Shown here one piece after another: positions 35,998 to 45,539 of a DNA stretch of 64,000 nt (position 1 is its first letter; each line of letters opens with the position of its first letter). A model generated the notes under the pieces. It searched no databases. It was not told the origin of the DNA and worked only from the letters and a program-made list of their open reading frames with translations. Where the stretch lies: positions 124,001 through 188,000 of the forward strand of contig DALYEP010000001.1 in assembly GCA_031972475.1 (NCBI GenBank). Direction: 5' to 3'. Both the position numbers and the translations under genes were made by a program. The stretch comes from CAIQNR01 sp031972475 (GTDB taxonomy: Bacteria > Babelota > Babeliae > Babelales > CAIQNR01).

Positions 35998-37092
35998 TTA
36001 AAAAATTCTCATTACGATACTTTGAATCCACCCTAAGCTAGCAAGTGTTATCCATAAAGCAGTTACGCCATAACTCATCAATGGTAATGGAATTCCTACA
36101 ATAGGAAGCAATCCGCACACCATTGCTGTATTAATAGCAGCAGAAAGAGCAATAGGAATTAAAAGTCCTATGCCTAATAATTGTCCAAAAAATGTTTTTA
36201 CATAATTAAGTCGGTACATAATTCTAAAAAAAAGTAAAAGATACAGTATGAGTATTAAAGATGACCCTATAAATCCCCATTCTTCGCATACTACAGAAAA
36301 AATAAAATCAGTTCGGCTTTCTGGTAAAAAAAGTAATTTATTTTGTGTTCCGTTGCAAAAGCCTTTTCCATATAATTTTCCTGAACCGATGGCGATTTTT
36401 GATTGTTCAATTTGATAACGTTCTTTAAGAGTGTCTCCTTCTCCTAAAAAAACCATAATTCTTTGTTTTTGATAGGGTTTAAGAACATGCCATCCAAGTG
36501 GAGCGATAAATAAACTTATGACAATTGCCCAATAAAAAAAACGTTTTCCTATTCCTGCTAACCATAACATAATAATTCCTGATGAAAATAATATTATAGC
36601 GGTTCCGAGGTCAGGTTGTTTTAAAACAAGAACGCTGCTGAATCCAAGCATTCCAAGAATAGGTAAGAAACTATTCATAGTATAAAGAGGGACGTCATTT
36701 TCTGAATATAAATAATAAGTGATAAATGAAGGAAAGAATAATTTTGCAATTTCAGATGGTTGAAATTTAACAATTTTTAAATCAATCCATCGTTGTGCGC
36801 CCATTCCAATTTTCCCTTTTATAAGGGTGAAAACAAGTAAAAAGAGTACAAGAAAATATAAAAAATATCCTATTCTGCATAATGTTCGGTAGTCAGTAAA
36901 GCAAAAAATAAAATATAAAACAAAGCCTGAACATATTCCAAAAAGTTGTTTTTTAAAAAACAAAGAATACAAAACACTTTCTGTGCTTGTTGCGCTATAT
37001 ACAAATGCAAGTCCTATAGATGTAATTGCAATAGTTAAAAAGAAACTTATCCAATCAAAATACATTAAATATCGACGATCAATTGATAACAT
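35998..37092 (-). CDS. rodA: Rod shape-determining SEDS protein RodA
   Basis: The 364-residue protein of ten spans belongs to the SEDS family of peptidoglycan polymerases. Signatures are VYSATSTE near the N-terminus, GAQRWIDLKIVKFQPSEIAKL, KQPDLGTA, FLPESRTDFIFSVVCEEWGFIG and GIPLPLMSYG. It indicates that the cell makes some peptidoglycan. The partner PBP2 is not in the window. Confidence 0.95.
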   Translation of the reverse strand: MLSIDRRYLMYFDWISFFLTIAITSIGLAFVYSATSTESVLYSLFFKKQLFGICSGFVLYFIFCFTDYRTLCRIGYFLYFLVLFLLVFTLIKGKIGMGAQRWIDLKIVKFQPSEIAKLFFPSFITYYLYSENDVPLYTMNSFLPILGMLGFSSVLVLKQPDLGTAIILFSSGIIMLWLAGIGKRFFYWAIVISLFIAPLGWHVLKPYQKQRIMVFLGEGDTLKERYQIEQSKIAIGSGKLYGKGFCNGTQNKLLFLPESRTDFIFSVVCEEWGFIGSSLILILYLLLFFRIMYRLNYVKTFFGQLLGIGLLIPIALSAAINTAMVCGLLPIVGIPLPLMSYGVTALWITLASLGWIQSIVMRIF

Positions 37093-37197
37093 ATGATCTA
37101 TATTTTCTTTTTATATGAATTACTATGTTGAATGGAAACAAAGCTTTAACCTTTTTTATTAAGCTTTTTTAAAAGATGCTGATCTTTGATATAAAAA

Positions 37198-37273
37198 TGG
37201 TCGGGATGGCCAGATTCGAACTGACGACCCCTCGCTCCCAAAGCGAGTGCGCTACCAGCTGCGCCACATCCCG
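37198..37273 (-). tRNA. tRNA-Pro (anticodon TGG)
   Basis: Acceptor CGGGATG/CATCCCG, anticodon stem CTCGC/GCGAG with loop TTTGGGA, discriminator A and encoded CCA. Confidence 0.95.
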
Positions 37274-37285
37274 ACGTATTTTTTT

Positions 37286-37362
37286 TGGGGTGAGTGGTGG
37301 GGGTCGAACCCACGACCCTCGGAACCACAACCCGATGCTCTGCCAACTGAGCTACACTCACC
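37286..37362 (-). tRNA. tRNA-His (anticodon GTG)
   Basis: Acceptor GTGAGTG/CACTCAC, anticodon loop TTGTGGT, discriminator C and encoded CCA. The base before position 1 is G in the gene, giving the G-1:C73 pair that histidyl-tRNA synthetase needs. Confidence 0.95.
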
Positions 37363-37525
37363 ATCCAAAAACTTGAATTTCAAATCAATAGGACCATTAT
37401 AGAGCATGTTTAAGCAAAAAGCAAAGCGTAATTTTAAAAAAATGATAAAATAGTAGTGTGTTGTTTTTTTATATTTTCTTTCTGATAAGAGCAATAAAAG
37501 ATCTTTTACAAATAAGGGCTTAGCT

Positions 37526-40096
37526 ATGGCAAGAAAATTTAATTCATGGATTCGTGTTATTGGAGCTCGTGAGCATAATTTAAAAAATATTGATGTTGCA
37601 ATTCCAAAGCATACGCTAACTGTTATTACTGGTCCTTCAGGGTCAGGTAAAAGTTCTTTGGCGCTCGATATTTTATACGTAGAAGGAAAACGACGATATG
37701 CAGAATCTTTATCTACATATGCACGTCAATTTTTGGGTATTGATAAAAAACCAGAAGTTGATCATATAGAAGGCCTCTGTCCTTCTATTGCTATAGAGCA
37801 AAAAACAGTAGGTAATAATCCTCGTTCAACTGTTGGCACTATTACAGAAATTTATGATTATTTACGTGTTCTTTTTGCTCGTATTGGGCAAGCCTATTGT
37901 CCTAATTGTAATCATGCAGTAGGTGCTCTTTCTCCAGAAAGTATCGCTTTGCATATACAAAATCTTTTTCAGGGTAAAGAAATAATTATTACAGCACCTA
38001 TTGCACGGCAAGAAAAAGGTGAATTTAAAAACGAATTGCGCCATTTTTATAATCAAGGTTTTTATCAAGCTATTATCGATAATAAAAATTATTCATTTAG
38101 CTCTCTTGATGAAATTGAAGATCTTTCTTTGGGTAAAACATATAAACATACAATTGATATTATTATTGATTCATTTATACCAACAGTTGATGAGCAATCT
38201 AGGTTGCAAGAAGCTATAGAAAAAGCAGAAGAATTTTCTACTGGTTTTATAAAAGTTATCTCAGGTAAAACAATTCAGTTGTATTCTTCTGAGCGTATGT
38301 GTGTTACATGTGGTATTTCATTTCCAGAACTTGAACCCCGTTTTTTTTCTTTTAATTCTCCTATAGGAGCTTGTAAAGATTGTTTAGGATTAGGAGTTGT
38401 TTCAGATAATACTCCTTGGTTTCAATCGATAGAAAAGTATTTTGATGATGAAAATTCATTTTTGCTCGAAGAATATTTACGTAGGTTTGTTTGTAAAGGG
38501 TGTAATGGATTGCGTCTTAATAAATACGCTTTATCAGTTCGTATAGCTAATAAAAATATTATAGAGCTTGGAGATTTTTCGATAGAAGATGCCTTAGTTT
38601 GGATGCAAAATCTTCAACTGCAAGAAACTGAGCAAGAGATTGCAAAAACATTACTTGATGAAATCAAAAAACGATTAACTTTTTTATATAATGTTGGTCT
38701 TTCGTATTTAACTCTTAATAGAAGTGCTCGAACACTTTCTGGTGGAGAGGGTCAACGTATTCGGTTGGCTACTCAAATAGGATCAGCTCTTACGGGGGTT
38801 TTATATATTTTAGATGAGCCGAGTATTGGTCTTCATCAAAGAGATAATGATCGTCTTATTAAAACACTCAAAGCATTACGAGATCAAGGTAATACAGTGG
38901 TAGTGGTTGAGCATGATACTGATACCATGTTGGCATCAGATTATATTATTGATATGGGCCCTGAAGCTGGCATACATGGAGGTACTGTTACTGCATGTGG
39001 AACTCCGGAAGAAATTATAAAAAATAAAAATTCTCTTACGGGTAAATATCTTTCTGGTGATAAAAAAATAGAAACGCCAGATTTTAGAAGAACTCCACAA
39101 GGTTTTTTAATTTTAAAACATGCTCGTAAAAACAATCTTAAAGATTTAACTGTTCGTTTTCCCTTAGGTGTTTTCTCTTGTATTTCGGGTGTTTCGGGAT
39201 CTGGGAAAAGCACTTTGATTATGGAAGAGCTTGTTCCAGCAGTTGAAAATGCTTTAAAAGGAGATAAGTCTAGGGTAGTTCCTACACTTGATTTGGTTGG
39301 TATTGATCAAATTATGACATTAAGTGTTATTGATCAAAAGCCTATAGGAAGAACTTCTCGTTCAAATCCTGCAACGTATTTAGGTGTTTTTGATGAAATA
39401 AGGGCTCTTTTTGCATTGCTTCCTGAAAGTATGATTCGTGGATATAAATTAGGGCGATTTAGTTTTAATCAGCCTGAGGGTCGTTGTTTTGAATGTTCGG
39501 GTAATGGAAGTATAACTGTTTCGATGCACTTTTTAGCTGACGTTACAATGGTATGTAAAGCGTGTAAAGGGCGTCGCTACAACAGAGAGACGTTACAAGT
39601 CACTTATAAACGTAAAAATATAGCAGATATTTTAGATATGACGGTACTTGAAGCTATGACGTTTTTTGCTGCGCATAAAACTATTGTGAGGCGTTTATCT
39701 TTGTTGTGTGAAGTTGGTCTTGATTATTTAAAATTAGGGCAATCGTCAACAACACTTTCAGGAGGAGAGGCGCAAAGAATTAAACTTGTTAATGAGCTTG
39801 CAAAGCGTGGAAATAAGACATTATATATTCTTGATGAGCCTACAACAGGTCTTCATGCAAACGATATTCAAAAGCTTATTCTTGTTTTAAATAAGCTTGT
39901 TGTAAAAGGGAATTCTGTTGTTGTTATTGAGCATAATTTAGATATGCTCAAATCAGCAGATTATATTATAGATTTAGGGCCAGAAGGTGGACAGCAAGGG
40001 GGCACAGTAGTTGCAGAGGGAACTCCTGAGTTGGTTGCTCAATCACGCATAAGTTTTACAGCTGCTTATTTGAAAAAAGCATTAAAAGATAAATAA
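37526..40096 (+). CDS. uvrA: Excinuclease ABC subunit A, compact form
   Basis: The nucleotide-excision-repair damage sensor, with two ABC ATPase modules: Walker A GPSGSGKSS (about residue 36) and GVSGSGKST (about 555), signatures LSGGEGQR and LSGGEAQR, and zinc sites CVTC/CKDC and CFEC/CKAC. The UvrB-binding region is present. At 856 residues it is about 85 shorter than E. coli UvrA (940). The gap lies after the first zinc module: only 36 residues separate CKDC from CKGC, compared with over 100 in E. coli. uvrB and uvrC are not in the window. Confidence 0.95.
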   Translation: MARKFNSWIRVIGAREHNLKNIDVAIPKHTLTVITGPSGSGKSSLALDILYVEGKRRYAESLSTYARQFLGIDKKPEVDHIEGLCPSIAIEQKTVGNNPRSTVGTITEIYDYLRVLFARIGQAYCPNCNHAVGALSPESIALHIQNLFQGKEIIITAPIARQEKGEFKNELRHFYNQGFYQAIIDNKNYSFSSLDEIEDLSLGKTYKHTIDIIIDSFIPTVDEQSRLQEAIEKAEEFSTGFIKVISGKTIQLYSSERMCVTCGISFPELEPRFFSFNSPIGACKDCLGLGVVSDNTPWFQSIEKYFDDENSFLLEEYLRRFVCKGCNGLRLNKYALSVRIANKNIIELGDFSIEDALVWMQNLQLQETEQEIAKTLLDEIKKRLTFLYNVGLSYLTLNRSARTLSGGEGQRIRLATQIGSALTGVLYILDEPSIGLHQRDNDRLIKTLKALRDQGNTVVVVEHDTDTMLASDYIIDMGPEAGIHGGTVTACGTPEEIIKNKNSLTGKYLSGDKKIETPDFRRTPQGFLILKHARKNNLKDLTVRFPLGVFSCISGVSGSGKSTLIMEELVPAVENALKGDKSRVVPTLDLVGIDQIMTLSVIDQKPIGRTSRSNPATYLGVFDEIRALFALLPESMIRGYKLGRFSFNQPEGRCFECSGNGSITVSMHFLADVTMVCKACKGRRYNRETLQVTYKRKNIADILDMTVLEAMTFFAAHKTIVRRLSLLCEVGLDYLKLGQSSTTLSGGEAQRIKLVNELAKRGNKTLYILDEPTTGLHANDIQKLILVLNKLVVKGNSVVVIEHNLDMLKSADYIIDLGPEGGQQGGTVVAEGTPELVAQSRISFTAAYLKKALKDK

Positions 40097-40181
40097 GCTT
40101 AAAATATTAGGGTACTTGTGTTTATTTATTATTCAGATAGAATATTTTTAAAGCAATTTTATCTAATATGTGAGGTTAGTT

Positions 40182-41258
40182 ATGAAAATTAATAATGCAT
40201 GGGCATATTTTATGTTCATATTCTCTGTTTTAGAAAGTAACGGATTTGATGCTTTTCCTTTGCTTAATTCTTTTAATAATGACCGTGTTGCAGTTTTGCA
40301 AAAGAATATTGATTCAGAATTTAAAAAAAATAAATATATTCGGTTAGGATGTGTTTCTACTATTGGGGCAGGAGTTGTTTTGGCTTCTGGTCTTATTATT
40401 AAGCATGCAATGATGATGTCAGCATTAGAAAAATCAAGGGTTTTATTAGAATCTGAAAATATATTCACCAAGAGATTCTATGGTTCGTATGTTTCAACAA
40501 ATGATATTTCAAAAGCAGTGTTAGACACTAACAAAAAGACAAATGATATAAAAAATCAACTGGAGTCTATAGATCCTGCGCACTTAAAAAAACAAAAACA
40601 AGAAGCACATCGTTTATATTTAAAAAATCAAGAATTAGAAAAAAAATTAGCTGCAAGATGGAATTGGATGCCAGGTTTTTCATCAATAGTTACGGGTTAT
40701 GTTGGTATGTTGGTTAATTCAGCAATTGTTGGGTTTTTAAGTAGTCAAATGATTGGATCTACTCATTTTTTATTAAAGCCTGTTTTTAAAGGGTGGAGTA
40801 ATGTTTTTCATGATGGGAATATTACTTGGTATGTTATGAATAAGACGCGAATTAAAAAAATATATACAGAGTTGGAGGCTCTTTCAGAAGAACTTTCTGC
40901 TATTGAAGATCAAGAAGAATTGTCTGAAAAAAAACAAGAAAAAGAGCAAATTATTATTAGTATTGTTCATGCAATTAATTGTTTAACTGCAGATATAGAA
41001 AAGCTTGTTGCTTTTATGTTGTATAAGCATGAAATTCATAAAAAAGATTATGCCTTTGCTGCCCATGGCATGAGAATTATGGCACATAATGTTATTGATG
41101 AATCGACTATTTTTGTTAAAGCGGCTCAGAATATTCTTCAAAATGAAAATCAGCATAAAGATTTAGTTAAAGTTGCTAAAAAGTTTTATAAAAAACTAAA
41201 TGCTCATAAGCGTGGTTTTATGATGTATGAAGATTATCCAGAAGAATCTTTTGTATAA
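40182..41258 (+). CDS. Exported or membrane coiled-coil protein
   Basis: A 358-residue protein with an N-terminal signal/anchor (NNAWAYFMFIFSVLESNGF), a second hydrophobic segment near 60-80 (CVSTIGAGVVLASGLIIKHAM), a coiled coil at about 105-160, another hydrophobic stretch (SSIVTGYVGMLVNSAIVGFL) and a helical C-terminal part with ELEALSEELSAIEDQEE. I choose the ATG at 40182 because it starts the signal segment and follows GAGG. No known family. The gene at 48316 has a similar layout. Confidence 0.65.
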   Translation: MKINNAWAYFMFIFSVLESNGFDAFPLLNSFNNDRVAVLQKNIDSEFKKNKYIRLGCVSTIGAGVVLASGLIIKHAMMMSALEKSRVLLESENIFTKRFYGSYVSTNDISKAVLDTNKKTNDIKNQLESIDPAHLKKQKQEAHRLYLKNQELEKKLAARWNWMPGFSSIVTGYVGMLVNSAIVGFLSSQMIGSTHFLLKPVFKGWSNVFHDGNITWYVMNKTRIKKIYTELEALSEELSAIEDQEELSEKKQEKEQIIISIVHAINCLTADIEKLVAFMLYKHEIHKKDYAFAAHGMRIMAHNVIDESTIFVKAAQNILQNENQHKDLVKVAKKFYKKLNAHKRGFMMYEDYPEESFV

Positions 41259-41263
41259 TTTAA

Positions 41264-41295
41264 AAAGGGGTTTTATTTAAAACCCCTTTCTTTTT
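41264..41295. terminator. Intrinsic terminator
   Basis: AAAGGGGTTTT pairs with AAAACCCCTTT, followed by CTTTTT, between convergent genes. Confidence 0.88.
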
Positions 41296-41307
41296 AAAAG
41301 AGAATAA

Positions 41308-41616
41308 TTAATGAGGTTCAAATATACTGTTTAATGAGGATAGGGCTTTTTGTTGATTTTTTGTTATTACTTCTTCTCTTCTTTCTTCTTTTTGAGTGTC
41401 TACTAAATTATCATGTTCATTTGATGTGCTAATTTCTTTTTTTAATTGTTGGGTTGTTTGTGGGTTTTCTGAATTTTTTCGGGATTTTGCTCGTCTAGTT
41501 GATGATTTTGTTTTTGATTGTGTTGTCGTTTCTTTTTTTTCAGCCTTTTTAGGTTTTTGCTTTGTTTCTGTGCTTATTAAGCATAAGAATAATGATATAA
41601 TTAATATTTTTTTCAT
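41308..41616 (-). CDS. Small exported charged protein
   Basis: A 102-residue protein with a signal peptide (MKKILIISLFLCLISTET). The mature part is Lys/Glu/Thr/Ser-rich (KPKKAEKKETTTQSKTKSS), likely disordered, with a helical C-terminus. A good AGGAG stands upstream. No known domain. Confidence 0.6.
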   Translation of the reverse strand: MKKILIISLFLCLISTETKQKPKKAEKKETTTQSKTKSSTRRAKSRKNSENPQTTQQLKKEISTSNEHDNLVDTQKEERREEVITKNQQKALSSLNSIFEPH

Positions 41617-41731
41617 TAAAACTCCTTTTTTAATAATATTAGAACTTTTTAATCTATGTATGATTTAAGCTTTAAGTAAAGAATTTTAAAGAATCAATAT
41701 GTCTTGTTTTAGTTATATTGAGTTTTTAATT

Positions 41732-42463
41732 TTATTTATCAGCGCTCAATTTTTTGATAGAAGCGATTTCTCTTTTATTTAAAAATCTCCATTGACCAAG
41801 AGCAAGTCCTCTTTTTGTAAGGCCTGCAAATCCAATACGTTCAAGTTTTGTAACAGTGTATCCTTGAGATTCAAAAATACGTCGTACAATTCTGTTTCTT
41901 CCACTGTGAATGGTAATACGAACAGATGATGGTGTATAGCCGATTTCTAACTTATCAACAGTAATAGGACCATCTTTTAGATGTAGTCCGTGCCTTATAG
42001 CTTTGTATGATTCTTGACTTAATGGTTTGTCGAGTATTACTTGATAAACTTTTTCTACTTCATAGCGAGGATGGGCTAATTTGTGTGTAACGTTACCATC
42101 ATTGGTAATGAGTAAAATTCCAGTAGTGTTTATATCAAGTCTTCCTATAGGAAACAATCTACTTTTAAACTTTCCATCACCAATAAGGTTAAAAATTGTT
42201 TTTCTATTTTTATCATCAGATGCAGTTGTTACATATCCTGCAGGTTTATAAAGTAAAATATATACAGGTTCATCAGTAGGTTGAGCTGTAATAACTTGTT
42301 TTAAATAACGTACGGTATCTTTTGGTTGTATTTCATAACGAGGGTCTGTTACTGGCCAATGATTAATAGTGATCTCACCCGCTTTTATAAGCTCATTTGC
42401 TTTGCGACGAGAACAAAATCCAGCATGACTTAAAAAAAGATCTAAACGTGTAGGTGAGCTCAT
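41732..42463 (-). CDS. rluB: rRNA pseudouridine synthase (RsuA/RluB family)
   Basis: The 243-residue enzyme isomerises a uridine in rRNA. It has an N-terminal S4 RNA-binding domain (residues 5-60, RLDLFLSHAGFCSRRKANEL) and the catalytic domain with Asp110 in PIGRLDINTTGILLITNDG. C-terminal IHSGRNRIVRRIFESQGY is typical of the family. RluB is preferred over RsuA or RluE by its N-terminal and C-terminal blocks, but the exact site on rRNA is not certain. Confidence 0.88.
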   Translation of the reverse strand: MSSPTRLDLFLSHAGFCSRRKANELIKAGEITINHWPVTDPRYEIQPKDTVRYLKQVITAQPTDEPVYILLYKPAGYVTTASDDKNRKTIFNLIGDGKFKSRLFPIGRLDINTTGILLITNDGNVTHKLAHPRYEVEKVYQVILDKPLSQESYKAIRHGLHLKDGPITVDKLEIGYTPSSVRITIHSGRNRIVRRIFESQGYTVTKLERIGFAGLTKRGLALGQWRFLNKREIASIKKLSADK

Positions 42464-42574
42464 AGTAGCCTTTTCGGTAACAGTTTCTATAACAATACGT
42501 ATGCTTTAAGTGTAATGTGATTAGAATTTTCTTTCAAAAAAAAATGTATTTTTTCAAAAAGTATTTTTTTTAAA

Positions 42575-42603
42575 GCTTTTTATTTTATATTTGAATTATT
42601 ATA
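42575..42603 (+). promoter_or_regulatory. Conserved upstream element, copy 1
   Basis: A 29-bp AT-rich element, identical at 44265-44293, stands about 40 bases upstream of both paralogous exported-protein genes. It contains TTGAATTATTATA and probably holds the promoter. Confidence 0.55.
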
Positions 42604-42641
42604 AGAGTAAGTCGTTTTTTATTTCTTTAAAAGGAGCTTTT

Positions 42642-44186
42642 ATGAAGATATTAAAAAAGTTGTTGTTAGCGATTTTAAGTTTGCTGGTTGTAGAAAGTGT
42701 TAATAGTTCATCTAATGTGTTACATAGGGTTGCTAAAGGTGTTGAAGCTTTTCGCAGCGTTCGTCCGGGAGCGCGTTCTCAATCAGATATTACAGCTCTG
42801 GGAGGTCTTTCAGAGAATTTTACTGTTACGCAAGGTTTTTCTAAAGGGAAAAATCTAGTTTCATCACAAACAGAAGTTAATGTAGGAAAAGTCAATCAAC
42901 CAACACCAGAAGACATAAGAGCTGGATTAATAGAAGAAGCACAAGCTCAATCCGCAAACGCGCGTCAAAAAGAATTAAATCGTTTGGCCGCCGAAGATGC
43001 TTTTAAAAAGCAAAAGGAAGAATTTCGTCAAATGGCATCTGAAACTGCAAAAATAGCAGAAGAAGGTTACGTTAATTCAATAAAAACTGATTTGATAAAG
43101 CAGGAACAAAGAACAGCAGAAGCAGAAGCAGCAGCAGAAGTACTAAAGCAAGCTAAGTTGGTTCAAGAGCAAAGCATTAAAGAGCAAAAAAAAGCAAGAG
43201 AATTGCAAAAGGCAATAAGGAAGGATAACGCAACTAGGAATTTCTTAGAAGCTGCAATGGCAGAAAACGTTACAGGATCTGCAATGGCTAAGGGGCGGAC
43301 TTACAGTGGTCCTGCTGATGTGGTGTTGAGTAAAGGAGCTTTAGAAGCTGCAGCAAGAAGAGCTTTTGATCAAATAATTAAGGATAATGCGGGTGGATTT
43401 GGTTATGGGGATGCAATTTCTAATACAGCAGCAGGAGCAGGTTTAATAGGTTCAGCTTTAGTAGGAGCAGGTGTTTCTAATTTAATAAATCAAAAAGCAG
43501 CAGAAAGAGCAGCAGCAGGAGAAGCAGCAGATGAAATAGTAGATGGTTTTTTAAATTATAATGATGAAGAGGCAGCTTTAAGAAAAGAGCTTATGGATCA
43601 AAAAGAAGCAAAAATGAGACAAGTTTATGGTGACACTTTAGATGGTTTGGTTGATTTAGCAGATTTAGCATATCAAGCGCAAGCTGACTATGAAGCATCA
43701 ATAAATGATAAAAATGCTTCAATTAAAGAAGTGAGAGAAAGAAGAGAAGAAGCTAATGCTTTATTAAATGAGTTAGCAGCACGAGAAGCGATTGTTGCAG
43801 AAAGATTAACTCATAATGGTCTTGATACAGGTTTTAATACTCAAGCGGAAAAGGTTCAATATTTAAAAGATTTTATGAAAGTTAATCGAGCAGAAATTCA
43901 AAAAAGAATAGGATATCTTGGTCGTGGAAAAGATATGATTACAGATAGTAGAATAGGTTTAAGAAGTGCTTATAATGCAACGGCAGATAAGTTTGCAGAT
44001 GCTGTAGATTATTCAGGACTTAATCGATTAGGCAATTCAATAGTAAACTCTTCACTCTATAATAGTTTAGCAAATGGTTTATCAAATGTATCAGAATCTG
44101 CTCGCAATAGATGGAATGGTCTTAAAGATTGGTATGCTAATCGTAGATTGGTTAATGTTGATTTGAATGTAGGACAAGTTAAATAA
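42642..44186 (+). CDS. Exported Ala/Glu-rich coiled-coil protein, long paralogue
   Basis: A 514-residue protein. I choose the ATG at 42642 because it starts a signal peptide (MKILKKLLLAILSLLVVESV) and follows AAAGGAG. Residues to about 245 are unique and rich in Ala, Glu, Gln and Lys (long coiled coil); the last 268 residues, from KDNAGGFGYGDA on, are identical to the next gene. That shared domain has a Gly/Ala-rich hydrophobic segment (AISNTAAGAGLIGSALVGAG), which may insert in a membrane, then more coiled coil. No known family. A terminator follows. Confidence 0.8.
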   Translation: MKILKKLLLAILSLLVVESVNSSSNVLHRVAKGVEAFRSVRPGARSQSDITALGGLSENFTVTQGFSKGKNLVSSQTEVNVGKVNQPTPEDIRAGLIEEAQAQSANARQKELNRLAAEDAFKKQKEEFRQMASETAKIAEEGYVNSIKTDLIKQEQRTAEAEAAAEVLKQAKLVQEQSIKEQKKARELQKAIRKDNATRNFLEAAMAENVTGSAMAKGRTYSGPADVVLSKGALEAAARRAFDQIIKDNAGGFGYGDAISNTAAGAGLIGSALVGAGVSNLINQKAAERAAAGEAADEIVDGFLNYNDEEAALRKELMDQKEAKMRQVYGDTLDGLVDLADLAYQAQADYEASINDKNASIKEVRERREEANALLNELAAREAIVAERLTHNGLDTGFNTQAEKVQYLKDFMKVNRAEIQKRIGYLGRGKDMITDSRIGLRSAYNATADKFADAVDYSGLNRLGNSIVNSSLYNSLANGLSNVSESARNRWNGLKDWYANRRLVNVDLNVGQVK

Positions 44187-44221
44187 GAAAGTAATTACAA
44201 TTTTGTGTGTGAAAAGAGAGT
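43376..44221 (+). repeat. 846-bp identical repeat, copy 1
   Basis: Identical by eye to 44584-45429 (offset 1208), covering the last 268 codons, the stop and about 35 bases beyond, up to the terminator stem. Sequence on both sides differs. Confidence 0.92.
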
Positions 44222-44245
44222 TTTTTAAGACTCTCTTTTTTTTGT
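44213..44245 (+). terminator. Intrinsic terminator
   Basis: AAAGAGAGT and ACTCTCTTT pair around a T/A loop, followed by T. The first arm lies in the repeat, the rest is copy-specific. Confidence 0.8.
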
Positions 44246-44264
44246 AATTATTAAAAATATTATT

Positions 44265-44293
44265 GCTTTTTATTTTATATTTGAATTATTATA
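44265..44293 (+). promoter_or_regulatory. Conserved upstream element, copy 2
   Basis: Identical to 42575-42603 and at about the same distance from the start of the second paralogue. Confidence 0.55.
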
Positions 44294-44329
44294 TCAATAA
44301 GTGATTATTTTCTTAAAAAAGGAGAGTGT

Positions 44330-45394
44330 ATGAAAATGTTAAGAAAGTTGTTGTTAGTGAGTGGAAGTTTGCTGATTGTAGAAAGTGTTAATGGTGGGGC
44401 AAGAGCTCGTCTTGGTGTTACATTAAATGATATTATAAATGGTGAAAGGCAGTTTTCTAAATTGCTGAAAGAAGACAAAATACTTGAAGCTAATGCTTTA
44501 ATTCAAGATGGACAGTTTGTCAAAAAGTCTTTACAAGATTCAATCAAAAAGTCGGCTCTTGAAGCAGAGGCCTTGGATCAAGCAATTAAGGATAATGCGG
44601 GTGGATTTGGTTATGGGGATGCAATTTCTAATACAGCAGCAGGAGCAGGTTTAATAGGTTCAGCTTTAGTAGGAGCAGGTGTTTCTAATTTAATAAATCA
44701 AAAAGCAGCAGAAAGAGCAGCAGCAGGAGAAGCAGCAGATGAAATAGTAGATGGTTTTTTAAATTATAATGATGAAGAGGCAGCTTTAAGAAAAGAGCTT
44801 ATGGATCAAAAAGAAGCAAAAATGAGACAAGTTTATGGTGACACTTTAGATGGTTTGGTTGATTTAGCAGATTTAGCATATCAAGCGCAAGCTGACTATG
44901 AAGCATCAATAAATGATAAAAATGCTTCAATTAAAGAAGTGAGAGAAAGAAGAGAAGAAGCTAATGCTTTATTAAATGAGTTAGCAGCACGAGAAGCGAT
45001 TGTTGCAGAAAGATTAACTCATAATGGTCTTGATACAGGTTTTAATACTCAAGCGGAAAAGGTTCAATATTTAAAAGATTTTATGAAAGTTAATCGAGCA
45101 GAAATTCAAAAAAGAATAGGATATCTTGGTCGTGGAAAAGATATGATTACAGATAGTAGAATAGGTTTAAGAAGTGCTTATAATGCAACGGCAGATAAGT
45201 TTGCAGATGCTGTAGATTATTCAGGACTTAATCGATTAGGCAATTCAATAGTAAACTCTTCACTCTATAATAGTTTAGCAAATGGTTTATCAAATGTATC
45301 AGAATCTGCTCGCAATAGATGGAATGGTCTTAAAGATTGGTATGCTAATCGTAGATTGGTTAATGTTGATTTGAATGTAGGACAAGTTAAATAA
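44330..45394 (+). CDS. Exported Ala/Glu-rich coiled-coil protein, short paralogue
   Basis: A 354-residue protein. The signal peptide (MKMLRKLLLVSGSLLIVESV) and leader are similar to those of the gene before, the next 60 residues are different, and the last 268 residues are identical. AAAGGAGAG stands upstream of the ATG. The pair looks like a tandem duplication in which the N-terminal part diverged while the C-terminal part was kept the same. Function unknown. Confidence 0.8.
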   Translation: MKMLRKLLLVSGSLLIVESVNGGARARLGVTLNDIINGERQFSKLLKEDKILEANALIQDGQFVKKSLQDSIKKSALEAEALDQAIKDNAGGFGYGDAISNTAAGAGLIGSALVGAGVSNLINQKAAERAAAGEAADEIVDGFLNYNDEEAALRKELMDQKEAKMRQVYGDTLDGLVDLADLAYQAQADYEASINDKNASIKEVRERREEANALLNELAAREAIVAERLTHNGLDTGFNTQAEKVQYLKDFMKVNRAEIQKRIGYLGRGKDMITDSRIGLRSAYNATADKFADAVDYSGLNRLGNSIVNSSLYNSLANGLSNVSESARNRWNGLKDWYANRRLVNVDLNVGQVK

Positions 45395-45429
45395 GAAAGT
45401 AATTACAATTTTGTGTGTGAAAAGAGAGT
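44584..45429 (+). repeat. 846-bp identical repeat, copy 2
   Basis: The second copy of 43376-44221. The first difference after it is at 45430, inside the terminator loop. Confidence 0.92.
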
Positions 45430-45452
45430 CTTTTAGAGACTCTCTTTTTTGT
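45421..45452 (+). terminator. Intrinsic terminator
   Basis: AAAGAGAGTCT pairs with AGACTCTCTTT around a short T-rich loop, followed by T. Confidence 0.85.
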
Positions 45453-45539
45453 TTTTACACAAATATAATAAACGGTTACACTATGCTGATGCAGATGTAT
45501 AACGTTAATGAATCAAAATATTTTTAGATATGTATCCGT

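Noticed and set aside
37146..37494. Frames with VAQLAEHRVVVPRVVGSTPTT-like and SVGRASGCGSEGRGFDP-like sequences on either strand
   Set aside because: They read through tRNA-Pro and tRNA-His; such phrases are typical tRNA-derived false proteins.
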